This document shows positions 40,453 to 49,466 of a DNA stretch of 50,740 nt, piece after piece. This DNA is from Candidatus Levilactobacillus faecigallinarum (lineage in GTDB: Bacteria; Bacillota; Bacilli; Lactobacillales; Lactobacillaceae): the NCBI GenBank assembly GCA_019113985.1, contig DXGJ01000004.1, forward strand, positions 1 through 50,740, read 5' to 3'. Made by a program: the position numbers and the translations under genes. Position 1 is the stretch's first letter, and the number at the start of each line of letters is the position of its first letter. The notes beneath the pieces were generated by a model, which saw only the letters and a program-made list of their open reading frames with translations, had not been told where the DNA came from and made no database searches.

Positions 40453-41601
40453 ATGCATAAACGAACAGTGGTTTTGGTCCTTTTTGCCGTTGTTGGTGCG
40501 GTCCTAGGCGCGGTCTATCTCCCACGAACTTGGGCAATCATGGGAATCATGAACCCGCTTATCGTTAACGTTCCCGTTAGTATTTTGCTTGGTGCTATTA
40601 TTTTTCTATTACTCGGAGCGGCCCTGGCGAAGAGCTTCCTGCGACTGATTAGCCGCGTGGAGGCGTACCTCAACAAGCAGGACCCGATGACGATTATCTT
40701 TGGGAGCTTGTTAACGATCGTGGGTTTGGCGCTGGCCTTACTGATTTCGCAATTTCTGTTCCGGGTGCCATCGTTCTTCATTGGGACGGTGATTCCTTGG
40801 ATTCTGATGGGCCTGTTGGGCTACCTGGGTTTCCGTCTGGGGACCCGGTTAAGTAAGATTCGGGGCGAAGAATGGCGGCGGCTATTCCAATCCCGGAGCA
40901 AGAAGGCCAACGAAGAAGCCAGCGAGAAAGTCATCGACAAACAGCCGGAACCGAACTTCCACCATTACAAGATTTTGGACACCAACATCTTAATTGATGG
41001 GCGAATCTATGACTTGGCCAAGACTGGCTTCCTGGAAGGAACGTTGTTGGTTCCTAACTTTGTCCTCTATGAATTACAGTATATTGCGGACTCCAGTGAC
41101 TCCATTAAACGGGTCCGGGGACGGCGTGGACTGGACATTTTGAACAAGTTGCAGAACGAACACGTCATGCCGATTGAGATGTACGAGGGCGACTTCGAGG
41201 ATATCCCCGAAGTCGATAGCAAGTTGATTGCGCTCGCCAAGCAAAACGGTGGGGTCATCGTGACCAACGACTATAATCTGAACAAGGTCATCCAGTTCCA
41301 AAACGTCCAAGTCTTAAATATCAACTCGTTAGCCAATGCCTTGAAGCCGCGGGTCATTCCGGGGGAGAACCTCCACGTGATGGTGGTCAAGAACGGGACG
41401 GAACGGCAGCAGGGGGTGGCCTACCTCGACGACGGCACCATGGTCGTGGTAGAAGACGGTAAGTACTTTATTAATAAGCAACTTGACGTCGTGGTCACCA
41501 GTGCGATTCAGACGGATGCTGGTCGGATGATTTTTGCCAAGCCGGTGCATTCCGACCGGGGCATCGAAGATCAGAAACCGGCGAAGAAAAAGAACAAGTA
41601 A
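40453..41601 (+). CDS. PIN/TRAM domain membrane protein (YacL family)
   Basis: I chose ATG 40453 behind GGGAGGTGAA; the longer frame would include the ribosome binding site. The 382-residue protein has four N-terminal membrane segments (to about residue 135). A PIN nuclease domain (LDTNILIDGRIYDLAK, acidic residues DSKLIALA and TNDYNLNK) and a C-terminal TRAM domain follow. The acidic site looks intact. It lies between radA and gltX as in many Firmicutes; the RNA target is unknown. Confidence 0.92.
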   Translation: MHKRTVVLVLFAVVGAVLGAVYLPRTWAIMGIMNPLIVNVPVSILLGAIIFLLLGAALAKSFLRLISRVEAYLNKQDPMTIIFGSLLTIVGLALALLISQFLFRVPSFFIGTVIPWILMGLLGYLGFRLGTRLSKIRGEEWRRLFQSRSKKANEEASEKVIDKQPEPNFHHYKILDTNILIDGRIYDLAKTGFLEGTLLVPNFVLYELQYIADSSDSIKRVRGRRGLDILNKLQNEHVMPIEMYEGDFEDIPEVDSKLIALAKQNGGVIVTNDYNLNKVIQFQNVQVLNINSLANALKPRVIPGENLHVMVVKNGTERQQGVAYLDDGTMVVVEDGKYFINKQLDVVVTSAIQTDAGRMIFAKPVHSDRGIEDQKPAKKKNK

Positions 41602-41616
41602 ATGATTTGCGAAGAA

Positions 41617-41650
41617 ACCGGCACCCACCAGTCCGTGGACCGGCTTTTTT
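41617..41650 (+). terminator. Terminator after the PIN/TRAM gene
   Basis: ACCGG-caccCAC and GTG-gaCCGG pair, followed by CTTTTTT. It ends the radA operon. Confidence 0.8.
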
Positions 41651-41778
41651 GCCCCGATTACCAACAAAAGGGCGCAACCCCTTTATTTTTGGCGAAGGGC
41701 ATTGTACACTTAGAACATTATGTATGTGCCGGGTTGAGCTGGCACTTACCAAAAAAATGAGAAAGAGGCGCAACCAAT

Positions 41779-43269
41779 TTGGCTAAAAATGCTATTCGGG
41801 TTCGTTATGCTCCGAGCCCCACTGGACATCTGCACATCGGTAACGCGCGGACGGCGATTTTCAATTATCTGTTTGCCCGCCACAACAAAGGAAAGTTTAT
41901 TATTCGGATCGAAGACACGGATACTAAACGGAACATCGCTGACGGTGAACGGAGCCAGTTGGAAAACCTGAAGTGGCTGGGTTTGGACTGGGATGAAGGT
42001 CCCGACGTTGGTGGGGACTTCGGTCCGTACCGGCAATCCGAACGGCGTGATATCTACACGCCTCTCATCCAACAGTTGATGGACGAAGGCAAGGCTTACG
42101 AGTCTTACCGGACTGAAGATGAATTACAGGCTGACCGTGAGGCCCAAAAGGCCCGTAACGAAATGCCCCACTACGAATACGAATACGCGGGGATGTCTGA
42201 TGAAGAACGTCAGGCCACCATCGACGCTGCTAAGGCTAAGGGCTTGAAGCCGGTTATCCGGTTCCGCGTACCTAAGGACGAAGTCTTCGAATGGGACGAC
42301 ATGGTCAAGGGCCACGTGGCCTTTAACTCCGATACGATTGGTGGAGACTTTGTCATCGCCAAGCGTGACGGCATGCCGACCTACAACTTCGCGGTTGTCG
42401 TGGACGACCACAAGATGGCCATTAGCCACGTCTTCCGGGGTGACGACCACGTTGCCAACACGCCAAAGCAATTGATGATCTACCAAGCCTTCAATTGGGA
42501 AGCCCCTAAGTTCGGTCACATGAGTCTGATCATCAGCAAGGACACCGGTAAGAAGTTGTCTAAGCGTGACGAATCCGTTCTCCAATTCATCGAACAGTAC
42601 CGTGACCTGGGTTACTTACCAGAAGCCATGTTCAACTTCATCCTGTTGTTGGGCTGGTCACCGGTTGGTGAAGACGAAATCTTTACGCGCAAGCAGTTCA
42701 TCAAGATGTATGATGAGACCCGCTTGAGCAAGTCACCAGCAACGTTCGACATGGACAAGTTGGAGTGGTTGAACAACCGTTACGTCAAGGAAGCCGACGA
42801 AAGCACCATCGCCGACTTAGCCATGAAGCAATTGATCAAGGCGGGGAACATCCCAGCCAACCCGGACACGGCCACCATCGAATGGTCCCGGCAATTGATC
42901 AACCTGTACAAGCGTCAAATGAGCTACATGGCCCAGATCAACGACATGGCGTCCGTCTTCTTCGAAGAACCAGAAAAGGTCGAAGGGGATGCCTTGGCTG
43001 AAATCAGCAACGAAACGGCACCGGTCGTTTTGAAGGCCTTCGCTGAAGAAATTAAGAAGCTCGACCTGTTTGACTCCGTGGAAATCTTCCACGTCATCAA
43101 GAAGGTTCAAGCTCAAACCGGCATTAAGGGCCGTCAACTCTGGATGCCAATCCGGATTGCTGTGACTCATGAAATGCACGGACCAGAATTACCAGAATCC
43201 ATCGAATTGGTTGGCCGTGAAACGGCCCTGGAACACATCCAACAAACGTTGGACCAATTGGGTGCTTAA
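41779..43269 (+). CDS. gltX: Glutamyl-tRNA synthetase
   Basis: This 496-residue class I synthetase starts at TTG 41779, with the weak Shine-Dalgarno sequence AAGAGG. The HIGH motif is [13 protein letters not shown] and the KMSKS-like motif is KKLSKRDES. The length is standard. In lactobacilli it charges both tRNA-Glu and tRNA-Gln, the latter being amidated by GatCAB. I saw no T-box in front of it. In Bacillus cysE and cysS follow; here a PaaX-like regulator and a tautomerase stand between gltX and cysS. Confidence 0.97.
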   Translation: MAKNAIRVRYAPSPTGHLHIGNARTAIFNYLFARHNKGKFIIRIEDTDTKRNIADGERSQLENLKWLGLDWDEGPDVGGDFGPYRQSERRDIYTPLIQQLMDEGKAYESYRTEDELQADREAQKARNEMPHYEYEYAGMSDEERQATIDAAKAKGLKPVIRFRVPKDEVFEWDDMVKGHVAFNSDTIGGDFVIAKRDGMPTYNFAVVVDDHKMAISHVFRGDDHVANTPKQLMIYQAFNWEAPKFGHMSLIISKDTGKKLSKRDESVLQFIEQYRDLGYLPEAMFNFILLLGWSPVGEDEIFTRKQFIKMYDETRLSKSPATFDMDKLEWLNNRYVKEADESTIADLAMKQLIKAGNIPANPDTATIEWSRQLINLYKRQMSYMAQINDMASVFFEEPEKVEGDALAEISNETAPVVLKAFAEEIKKLDLFDSVEIFHVIKKVQAQTGIKGRQLWMPIRIAVTHEMHGPELPESIELVGRETALEHIQQTLDQLGA

Positions 43270-43485
43270 CAAAAACGCATCACTGAAAGTGTTACTGATG
43301 TCCTGCGGGGCGTTGGTAACATTTTTTGGTTCTGGATGTTTTCGGCTGAAAGGCGATGACACTAAAAATTGAACGTAAGTTACATTTATTTACAAAAATA
43401 ATTTCATGATATATTATTAGTATATAAAGTTTGGAGGGAAGGTGCTATCAGACCTTTACAACGACAACTTGTTTATCTATTAAGT

Positions 43486-44235
43486 ATGCGCAAGTCGGCC
43501 CCGGCCAAGGACCTGATTTTGATTCTCACGGGGATTGGTTATCAGGAAAGCTATATTCGCATCACGCTTTCGCAGATGAAACGACGCGGCGAGCTGATAA
43601 CCCCGCAACGTGGTGATTATCAACTGACGACGCAGGATCAAACTTACGTGACTGAACTTGAGAAAAAAGTTAAGAGTATTAATGCTGATCAGGTGATGTA
43701 TACCTTGGTTTTAACGGGCTTCCATGCCGATCACGCGGTTGTTCGGCAACAGACGGCTAATCTCTTACATCGCTTAGGTTTCGGGAACATGGGAAACGGC
43801 GTTTATGTGGGCATTGGTGATAAGCGGTCGGTTCGTGAGGCCTTAACGCTTGATGATCAAGACTCCGTAAAAGTAGTCTTGACGTCCGCTATCACGCCGA
43901 CGCCAACGGCTGAGGAGATTTCACAGTGGTGGGATTTGGAACGGGTGACCGAACAAATTCAGGCACTTGCTCATCAGTTGGACCAACTGATGGGACAAGG
44001 GGACCTGGCAACGTTCGATAATTTAACGTTGCTCCAGCGCTATTTACAGTTAATTGATTTAGTGGGTGCCTATTATGCCAGCGATCCCATGTTGCCCAAG
44101 GTGCTAGTTGGCTCGGATTGGTTGGGATATTGGGTGTTGCGACGCATGCTTACTTATGGTCAACAGATTGTCGCCAGTGTGGATAAAACTGGTCCTTTTC
44201 ACGATTACTTTGATTTCGGTGTTTTGACGCGTTAG
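43486..44235 (+). CDS. PaaX-like transcriptional regulator
   Basis: The frame from ATG 43486 gives 249 residues: an N-terminal winged-helix domain (SYIRITLSQMKRRGEL), a central domain and a C-terminal PaaX-type domain with LVGSDWLGYWVLRRM. However, ATG 43486 has no ribosome binding site, and the upstream codons (RPLQRQLVYLL) look like the missing first helix. The only start-like codon after GGAGGG is ATC 43447, giving 262 residues. PaaX proteins repress aromatic degradation genes in response to CoA thioesters; no such pathway is visible here. It is followed by a tautomerase gene, presumably its operon partner. TATATT and TATATA motifs before it suggest a promoter. Confidence 0.75.
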   Translation: MRKSAPAKDLILILTGIGYQESYIRITLSQMKRRGELITPQRGDYQLTTQDQTYVTELEKKVKSINADQVMYTLVLTGFHADHAVVRQQTANLLHRLGFGNMGNGVYVGIGDKRSVREALTLDDQDSVKVVLTSAITPTPTAEEISQWWDLERVTEQIQALAHQLDQLMGQGDLATFDNLTLLQRYLQLIDLVGAYYASDPMLPKVLVGSDWLGYWVLRRMLTYGQQIVASVDKTGPFHDYFDFGVLTR

Positions 44236-44257
44236 ACAATTAAGGAGGAGATTCACG

Positions 44258-44677
44258 ATGCCAATGATTGATATTTATGCGCCAGTTGGAACGTTTACAG
44301 ATAAGAAAGGGTTAGCGCAAGCCGCAGCACAATTGATGATGCGGGTCGAAGGGGTGCCCCCAATCGACATGTTTAAACAGAACACGGCAGGATTTGTGCA
44401 TGAGCTGGAAGCGGATAGTTACGCCAATGCGGCGGGACAAAGCAACTATGTCCGGGTTCAGGTTCTGACCAATGCGGATGCCCTGAATCGCGAAAAACAA
44501 TTGACCTTGACCACGCAAATGAGTGACTTGATTGCTGAGTACGGTCATGATCAAAGTCTAAAGCAACGAACGTGGGTCCTCTTGACACAGGCAATTCCTG
44601 GTGGTTGGGGACTGGAAGGCCACGCATTTACGAATGAAGAGCTGGTCAATAAAGCCCGCGAAGAACTTCAAAAATAG
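44258..44677 (+). CDS. Tautomerase-superfamily protein (4-OT/MSAD-like)
   Basis: This 139-residue protein starts at ATG 44258 behind AAGGAGGAG, 22 bases after the regulator. It begins MPMIDIYAP, so after removal of Met it would expose the N-terminal Pro that is the catalytic base of the tautomerase superfamily. The length fits the 130-150-residue trimeric subgroup (MSAD and cis-CaaD relatives), formed by fusion of two beta-alpha-beta units. The motif GGWGLEGHAFTNEEL near the end is typical. The substrate is unknown; the pairing with a PaaX-like regulator suggests an aromatic or unsaturated acid. Confidence 0.82.
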   Translation: MPMIDIYAPVGTFTDKKGLAQAAAQLMMRVEGVPPIDMFKQNTAGFVHELEADSYANAAGQSNYVRVQVLTNADALNREKQLTLTTQMSDLIAEYGHDQSLKQRTWVLLTQAIPGGWGLEGHAFTNEELVNKAREELQK

Positions 44678-44688
44678 AGTTATTCAGG

Positions 44689-44730
44689 ATTAGCGCTGCG
44701 AAACCGTTTCGGGTTTGCGGCGCTAATTTT
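44689..44730 (+). terminator. Terminator of the regulator-tautomerase operon
   Basis: ATTAGCGC-t-GCGAAACC pairs with GGGTTTGC-g-GCGCTAAT over a short loop, and TTTT follows. Confidence 0.86.
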
Positions 44731-44751
44731 AGGTAGGGGTTAACCGCAGCG

Positions 44752-44780
44752 TTGACATCGGGATACCGCTATGCTGAACT
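44752..44780 (+). promoter_or_regulatory. Promoter of the 45-residue ORF
   Basis: A consensus TTGACA (44752-44757) stands 17 bases before TGAACT (44775-44780), preceded by TATGC. TAAACT-type -10 boxes after TATGC recur in this window. Confidence 0.6.
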
Positions 44781-44799
44781 AGAGGTAGAGGTGAGGCCA

Positions 44800-44937
44800 T
44801 TGAAAAAACTAAAAGCCGTCTTGGGCGGTATCTGGGAAAGTACGACCCTGGCAACGGGACTGGAATTGGTCGCGGCGTTCCTAGTTGAAGGCTGGTTACG
44901 TCGGGGGTCGAAGCAACGGAAGAACCGGCAAAGGTGA
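44800..44937 (+). CDS. 45-residue hypothetical protein
   Basis: I chose TTG 44800 behind AGAGGTGAGG and the promoter at 44752-44780; ORFs opening upstream would lie within the promoter. The product (MKKLKAVLGGIWESTTLATG then LELVAAFLVEGWLRRGSKQR) has a short amphipathic or membrane-associated centre and a basic end. I do not recognise the family. It stands alone before cysS. Confidence 0.55.
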   Translation: MKKLKAVLGGIWESTTLATGLELVAAFLVEGWLRRGSKQRKNRQR

Positions 44938-44987
44938 GAATTGGCACCCAGCCAACTAATTGCTGGATTCACAGCGTTTTAATAAAG

Positions 44988-45026
44988 AAGCCGAAAGTGG
45001 CGCAAGTTGGACCACTTTCGGTTTCT
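44988..45026 (+). terminator. Terminator before cysS
   Basis: CCGAAAGTGG (44991-45000) and CCACTTTCGG (45012-45021) form a perfect ten-base stem, with a short T run after it. Confidence 0.8.
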
Positions 45027-45094
45027 AGGTTATGGGGGGAATATGCTACAATGGAGCTAACTAATTATTAGCCACGTGAAAGGAGCCTCGGCAG

Positions 45095-46507
45095 ATGCTC
45101 AAAGTTTTTAATACCATGACGCGTCAGAAAGAAACGTTCGAACCGATCACACCCGGTGTGGTTAACATGTACGTGTGTGGGCCGACCGTTTATAACTACA
45201 TCCATATTGGCAACGCCCGCAGTGCGATTGCTTTTGACACCATCCGGCGCTACTTCGAATACCGGGGATACCAGGTCAAGTACATCTCCAACTTTACCGA
45301 CGTTGATGACAAGATGATCAACGAAGCCCGTAAGGAGGGCATCACGGTCCCCCAACTAGGGGACAAGTTCATCGCTGCCTTCAAAGAAGATACCGCGGCC
45401 TTAAACATCGAACCCGCAACGGCGAATCCCCGGGCAACGGAATTCATCCAGGAAATCGTGACCTTTATTGAAAAGCTGATTACCAAGGGTTACGCTTATC
45501 CGGTCGACGGGGACGTCTATTACCGTGCCCACAAGTTCGCCGGATACGGGAAGTTATCCCACCAGAACGTTGACGAGCTGGAGTTGGGGGCCTCGCAGCA
45601 CACCAACGACGAGGAGACCGCCCGTAAGGAAGACCCCATCGACTTCGCCCTCTGGAAGGGCGCTAAGCCGGGAGAAATCTCCTGGCCGTCGCCGTGGGGA
45701 GCCGGTCGGCCCGGGTGGCACATCGAATGTTCCGTGATGTCGACCCATTACCTGGGCGACACCTTCGACATCCATGGGGGTGGCGAAGACCTGGCCTTTC
45801 CACACCATGAGAACGAAATCGCCCAGAGTGAGGCGGAGACGGGGAAGCCGTTCGTCCATTACTGGTTGCATAACGGCTTCGTGACCGTGGGGGATGAGAA
45901 CCAGAAGATGAGCAAGTCCTTGGGCAACTTTGTGACGGTTCACGACCTCATCAAGACGGTCGACCCGCAGACACTGCGCTTCTTCATGGCCACGACCCAA
46001 TACCGACGGCCGATTCAGTATACCCAGACCAACATGGACACGGCGGCACGGAACCTGGAACGGCTCCAAACAGCCTACGACAACATGGGCTACCGGTTGA
46101 ACGATGCCGAGCCCGGCAATGACCCCAAGGTCGAACAGGAGACCCGCCAGATTATTGCCGACTACATCGATGCGATGGACGACGATTTTAACGTTCAAAA
46201 CGGGGTCTCCAAGGTCTATGACCTATCCCGGTTGGGCAACGTGTACGCTGAACGGCCGGTGGTCTTCAAGGGCACGCTAGAATTCATGCGTCAGACGCTG
46301 AGTGATCTGTTGGCCGTCTTCGGGGTGACCTTTACGACCGCCACGGGATTAGACGACGAGCGGATTCAGGCCCTGATCGACGAGCGGATTCAAGCCCGCC
46401 AGGACCGGAACTTCCAGCGCAGTGACGAGATTCGCGAACAATTAAAGAGCCAAGGCATTATCTTGGAGGACACCCCCCAAGGAACGCGCTGGCGGAAGGA
46501 AAATTAA
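45095..46507 (+). CDS. cysS: Cysteinyl-tRNA synthetase
   Basis: This 470-residue class I synthetase starts at ATG 45095 behind AAAGGAG. It has the zinc-ligand and HIGH region [16 protein letters not shown], the motif WHIECS (Cys zinc ligand), [13 protein letters not shown] and the KMSKS motif KMSKSLGNF. The length is standard. Its stop overlaps the mrnC start (TAATG at 46505-46509), so the genes are coupled. TACAAT near 45047 is the probable -10 box. No T-box was seen. Confidence 0.97.
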   Translation: MLKVFNTMTRQKETFEPITPGVVNMYVCGPTVYNYIHIGNARSAIAFDTIRRYFEYRGYQVKYISNFTDVDDKMINEARKEGITVPQLGDKFIAAFKEDTAALNIEPATANPRATEFIQEIVTFIEKLITKGYAYPVDGDVYYRAHKFAGYGKLSHQNVDELELGASQHTNDEETARKEDPIDFALWKGAKPGEISWPSPWGAGRPGWHIECSVMSTHYLGDTFDIHGGGEDLAFPHHENEIAQSEAETGKPFVHYWLHNGFVTVGDENQKMSKSLGNFVTVHDLIKTVDPQTLRFFMATTQYRRPIQYTQTNMDTAARNLERLQTAYDNMGYRLNDAEPGNDPKVEQETRQIIADYIDAMDDDFNVQNGVSKVYDLSRLGNVYAERPVVFKGTLEFMRQTLSDLLAVFGVTFTTATGLDDERIQALIDERIQARQDRNFQRSDEIREQLKSQGIILEDTPQGTRWRKEN

Positions 46508-46923
46508 TGACAAACACGGAAACAACGACAGACGCAACGCAGCTGAACGGGGTGGCTTTAGCCTACCTAGGCGACGCCACCTATGAAGTTATCATTCGGC
46601 GGCACCTGATTAAGGAAGGTTTGGCCAAGCCCAACCACCTGCAACGTACGGCGACCCATTATGTGTCCGCCAAGGCCCAGGCCGCGCTGATTGCCTTAAT
46701 GGAACAAGACAAAATTTTAAGTGACGATGAATGGACCATGTTCAAGCGCGGACGTAACGCCAAGAGTTACACCCACGCAAAAAATACTGACGTGGTGACC
46801 TACCGAATCTCGACCGGATTTGAAGCCTTGATGGGCTACCTGGACCTAAGTGGTAAGCAGGATCGGGTCAACGAACTCAGTCAGTGGTGCATCGAACAAG
46901 TAGAAGCGGGGCGAACGGAATAA
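46507..46923 (+). CDS. mrnC: Mini-ribonuclease 3
   Basis: This 138-residue protein is a lone RNase III catalytic domain without a double-stranded RNA-binding domain. The motif [17 protein letters not shown] carries the conserved Asp and Glu, and FKRGRNAK is a family motif. Mini-III matures 23S rRNA ends in Firmicutes. It overlaps cysS upstream and rlmB downstream by single TAATG junctions, giving a tightly coupled cysS-mrnC-rlmB unit as in Bacillus. Confidence 0.94.
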   Translation: MTNTETTTDATQLNGVALAYLGDATYEVIIRRHLIKEGLAKPNHLQRTATHYVSAKAQAALIALMEQDKILSDDEWTMFKRGRNAKSYTHAKNTDVVTYRISTGFEALMGYLDLSGKQDRVNELSQWCIEQVEAGRTE

Positions 46924-47675
46924 TGGCAGAAGAAAATACCGATTTCGTCATTGGCCGGCATCCGGCCGTGGCGGCATTACGCAGTCAACAAGCAATCAAC
47001 AAGGTTTTCCTCCAGAGCGGGCTGAAGTCCGAGGCCATCGATGAGATTCGGCAGTTAGCGCAACGGCGCCATCTGGTCATCTCCGAGGTGCCCAAGCAAA
47101 AGCTGGATTCATTGACCGACCACCAGAACCACCAAGGGGTGGCGTTGGGTGTGGCGGCATTTGAATATGCCAGCATCGATGACCTCTACGCCAATGCCGA
47201 GAAGAAGGGCGAGGAACCTTTTTTTCTGATTTTGGATAACGTTGAAGACCCCCATAACCTGGGATCGATTCTGCGGACCGCCGATGCCAGTGGCGTACAC
47301 GGGGTGATTATCCCCAAGCGCCGGGCCGTGGGGCTAACGTCGACCGTTGCCAAGACCTCGACCGGGGCCATCGAAACGGTACCGGTCGCTCGGGTCACCA
47401 ACCTGGTCAACACGGTTAATGATTTGAAGAAACGCGGGATGTGGATTTTTGGCACCGATATGGCCGGCACCGATTACCGGGACTGGAATGCCAAGGGCGC
47501 CGTGGGCTTGATCATCGGTAACGAAGGCAAGGGCATTTCACGCCTGCTGAAGGAGACCGTTGACCAGACGCTGACCATTCCGATGGTCGGGACGGTTCAA
47601 AGCTTAAACGCCAGTGTGGCGGCCGGACTTCTGATGTACCAGGGCTTTAACTCCCGGCATCCGGTCCAACACTAA
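46923..47675 (+). CDS. rlmB: 23S rRNA (guanosine-2'-O-)-methyltransferase RlmB, TrmH/SpoU family
   Basis: I chose ATG 46923, overlapping the mrnC stop (TAATG), rather than the in-frame start at 46884 inside mrnC. The 250-residue protein has an N-terminal L30e-like substrate domain (IGRHPAVAALRS) and a SPOUT knot with LDNVEDPHNLGSILRTADAS, GLIIGNEGKGISR and SLNASVAAGLLMYQ. The three motifs are all intact. It methylates a 23S rRNA guanosine (G2251 in E. coli numbering). Confidence 0.95.
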   Translation: MAEENTDFVIGRHPAVAALRSQQAINKVFLQSGLKSEAIDEIRQLAQRRHLVISEVPKQKLDSLTDHQNHQGVALGVAAFEYASIDDLYANAEKKGEEPFFLILDNVEDPHNLGSILRTADASGVHGVIIPKRRAVGLTSTVAKTSTGAIETVPVARVTNLVNTVNDLKKRGMWIFGTDMAGTDYRDWNAKGAVGLIIGNEGKGISRLLKETVDQTLTIPMVGTVQSLNASVAAGLLMYQGFNSRHPVQH

Positions 47676-47698
47676 AAGAAGGCAGGAGTGAGCGAGGG

Positions 47699-48262
47699 AT
47701 GAAAAAAGATATCTTGATTGTCGACGCCTACAACATGATCGGCAACTGGCCTGAACTCAACCGGCTGAAGCTGAATGACCGTATGCCCGAGGCGCGCGAC
47801 CAGCTGTTGAACATGCTGGCCAATTATCATAAGTTGCGGGATGCGGAGATTCACGTGGTGTTTGATGCGATGTACGTGCCCGGCATCTCGCGGAGCTATC
47901 AGCAGTACGACCTGCAGGTCACGTGGACCAACCGGGACGAGACGGCCGATAGCTACATTGAGAAGCTGGCTAAGGAGCTGCAGACCCGCTTCACCCAGGT
48001 GACGGTCGCCACCAGTGACCAGGCGGAACAGTGGACCATTTTCTCCGAAGGGGCCCTGCGGATTCCCGCCGGGGAGCTGTTGCGTGACATCGACCGGGCG
48101 AAGAACGAGGTCAACCAGACCGCCCGCGAGTACGCGGATAAGGGGCTGGTGCGCAAGTCGCCCTGGAACGACCAACAATTGTATAAATTAGAAAAGCTAC
48201 GGGACCAACTCACGGGTAATCCGGGACCGGCTCGCAGCAAGTTGCGTCGAAAACACCGTTAA
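47699..48262 (+). CDS. yacP: NYN/PIN-like ribonuclease YacP (Rae1)
   Basis: This 187-residue protein starts at ATG 47699 behind GAGGG. The NYN domain is shown by ILIVDAYNMIGNWPEL, VVFDAMYVPG, ETADSYIEKLA and TSDQAEQWTIF, with the acidic residues of the nuclease site. The Bacillus homologue Rae1 binds ribosomes and cuts mRNA in a translation-dependent way. The C-terminal basic part may contact rRNA. It follows rlmB by 23 bases, the usual Firmicute order. Confidence 0.92.
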   Translation: MKKDILIVDAYNMIGNWPELNRLKLNDRMPEARDQLLNMLANYHKLRDAEIHVVFDAMYVPGISRSYQQYDLQVTWTNRDETADSYIEKLAKELQTRFTQVTVATSDQAEQWTIFSEGALRIPAGELLRDIDRAKNEVNQTAREYADKGLVRKSPWNDQQLYKLEKLRDQLTGNPGPARSKLRRKHR

Positions 48263-48334
48263 ACGGACGTTCGCTTCGCAAGCAATGGGCCCATCCACTA
48301 AACTAAGGCTAAACGTTTAGGGAGGGCTTTTTTG

Positions 48335-48898
48335 ATGGTAAAAATTAGTGATGCACAGTTGATTCAACAGGCACAAGAGTCGCCGGATTCCCCCGCATTG
48401 GAAATGTTGTTTGAACGTTACCGACCCGTTGTCTACCGGTTGCAACGGCATTACTATCTGCCGGGTCACGATGCGGATGATTGGGATCAGGAGGGCCGAC
48501 TGGTCCTACATACGGTTGTCCAGCAATTTCAGCAGAGCCGCTCACGCAATTTCGGGGCCTTTTACCGGTTGAATTTGACCCACCGGATCATCGACTTGAT
48601 TCGACACAGCCAGGCTCAGAAACGGTGTGCAGCGACCATCTCGCTGGAGGCACATGGTCCATACTTCGCGGAGACCTTGGTGGATCGGCAGGCCCGACTA
48701 GACGACCGGTTGGCCGCGCGGGAATGCCTGACCCGGGTCCTGCCGGGATTGTCGGTCACCGAACGGCTGGTCTTACGGGGCCTCCTGCGGGGGTGGACGC
48801 CGGAGACCATCAGTACCCAGCACCGATTACCACTGACGCGGGTCAACGCGGCGATTCACCGGGGACGCCGAAAGCTCCAACGGGTCCTCGCCGAATGA
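48335..48898 (+). CDS. Sigma-70 family sigma factor (SigH-like)
   Basis: I chose ATG 48335 behind GGGAGGG. The 187-residue protein has a region 2 pattern, FERYRPVVYRLQRHYYLPG and DWDQEGRLVLHTV, and a region 4 helix-turn-helix near residues 135-185 (LSVTERLVLRGLLRG, HRLPLTRVNAAIHRGRRKL). It lies where Firmicutes carry sigH (between yacP and rpmG). In lactobacilli such factors control competence-related genes. A TAAACT element at 48296-48301 may be its -10 box. Confidence 0.85.
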   Translation: MVKISDAQLIQQAQESPDSPALEMLFERYRPVVYRLQRHYYLPGHDADDWDQEGRLVLHTVVQQFQQSRSRNFGAFYRLNLTHRIIDLIRHSQAQKRCAATISLEAHGPYFAETLVDRQARLDDRLAARECLTRVLPGLSVTERLVLRGLLRGWTPETISTQHRLPLTRVNAAIHRGRRKLQRVLAE

Positions 48899-48976
48899 TT
48901 GACGCGCTTGGCAAACGATGGTAAGCTACTACAGGTAGTATGTGTTAACTGGACAATAAACGAAGGTGGTGGCAGG

Positions 48977-49126
48977 ATGGCTCAACGTAAAATCGCTCTG
49001 GCCTGCTCAGTATGCGGGTCGCGGAACTACACCATCACCGCAAGTGCAACTCGCACGAAACGGTTGGAAGTTAAGAAGTTTTGTAAGCATTGCGGCAAAT
49101 ACACGTTGCACCGGGAGACCCGGTAG
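48977..49126 (+). CDS. rpmG: 50S ribosomal protein L33
   Basis: This 49-residue protein starts at ATG 48977 behind AAGGTGGTGGCAGG. It is a zinc-type L33, with two Cys pairs (CSVCG and CKHCG) and the ending YTLHRETR. The longer frame upstream is not used. It is the usual copy before secE. Confidence 0.93.
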   Translation: MAQRKIALACSVCGSRNYTITASATRTKRLEVKKFCKHCGKYTLHRETR

Positions 49127-49167
49127 GCGCGGTTGAACGAGACACACTTTTTGAGGGAGGCAACACC

Positions 49168-49344
49168 ATGCGGTTATTCCGATTCTTTAAATCAGTCGGC
49201 GCAGAAATGAAACAAGTTTCTTGGCCCGGCGCAAAGCAGACCCGGCACGATACGGGAACGGTCGTGGGCATTTCCGTGCTCTTCGCCATTTTCTTTGCGG
49301 TCGTTGACTGGATTGTACAATTTGGCTTGAAGTTTATCGCCTAA
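49168..49344 (+). CDS. secE: Preprotein translocase subunit SecE
   Basis: I chose ATG 49168 behind GAGGGAGG. The 58-residue protein has the conserved EMKQVSWPGAKQT loop and one C-terminal membrane segment (FAIFFAVVDWIVQFGLKF). It is a core subunit of SecYEG. It lies between rpmG and nusG as in most bacteria. Confidence 0.95.
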   Translation: MRLFRFFKSVGAEMKQVSWPGAKQTRHDTGTVVGISVLFAIFFAVVDWIVQFGLKFIA

Positions 49345-49355
49345 GGAATTGTCGG

Positions 49356-49384
49356 TGGTCAAACCCGCCGAAATATGCTATATT
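49356..49384 (+). promoter_or_regulatory. Promoter of nusG
   Basis: TGGTCA (49356-49361) and TATATT (49379-49384) are 17 bases apart, with an extended TGC before the -10 box. Transcription would start near 49391, so the hairpin at 49397-49422 is in the 5' leader. Confidence 0.62.
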
Positions 49385-49396
49385 GTAGCTAACGGG

Positions 49397-49422
49397 AACT
49401 TCGTGTATTGCGGAGTTTTTTT
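49397..49422 (+). terminator. Leader hairpin with T run before nusG (terminator or attenuator)
   Basis: AACTTCG (49397-49403) pairs with CGGAGTT (49411-49417), one pair being U-G, and seven T residues follow. It can end secE transcripts, and also those starting at the nusG promoter just upstream. Confidence 0.65.
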
Positions 49423-49466
49423 ATTTTGCTCAGATAAGTCATTTAATAAAAAGGAGTTTATCAACG

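Noticed and set aside
41700-41780. T-box riboswitch before gltX
   Set aside because: No AGGGTGGNACCGCG-like antiterminator block was found there or before cysS.
43431-43616. Alternative reading frame starting TTG 43431 in front of the PaaX-like gene
   Set aside because: It overlaps the regulator in another frame, includes the ribosome binding site and has low-complexity Thr-rich content.
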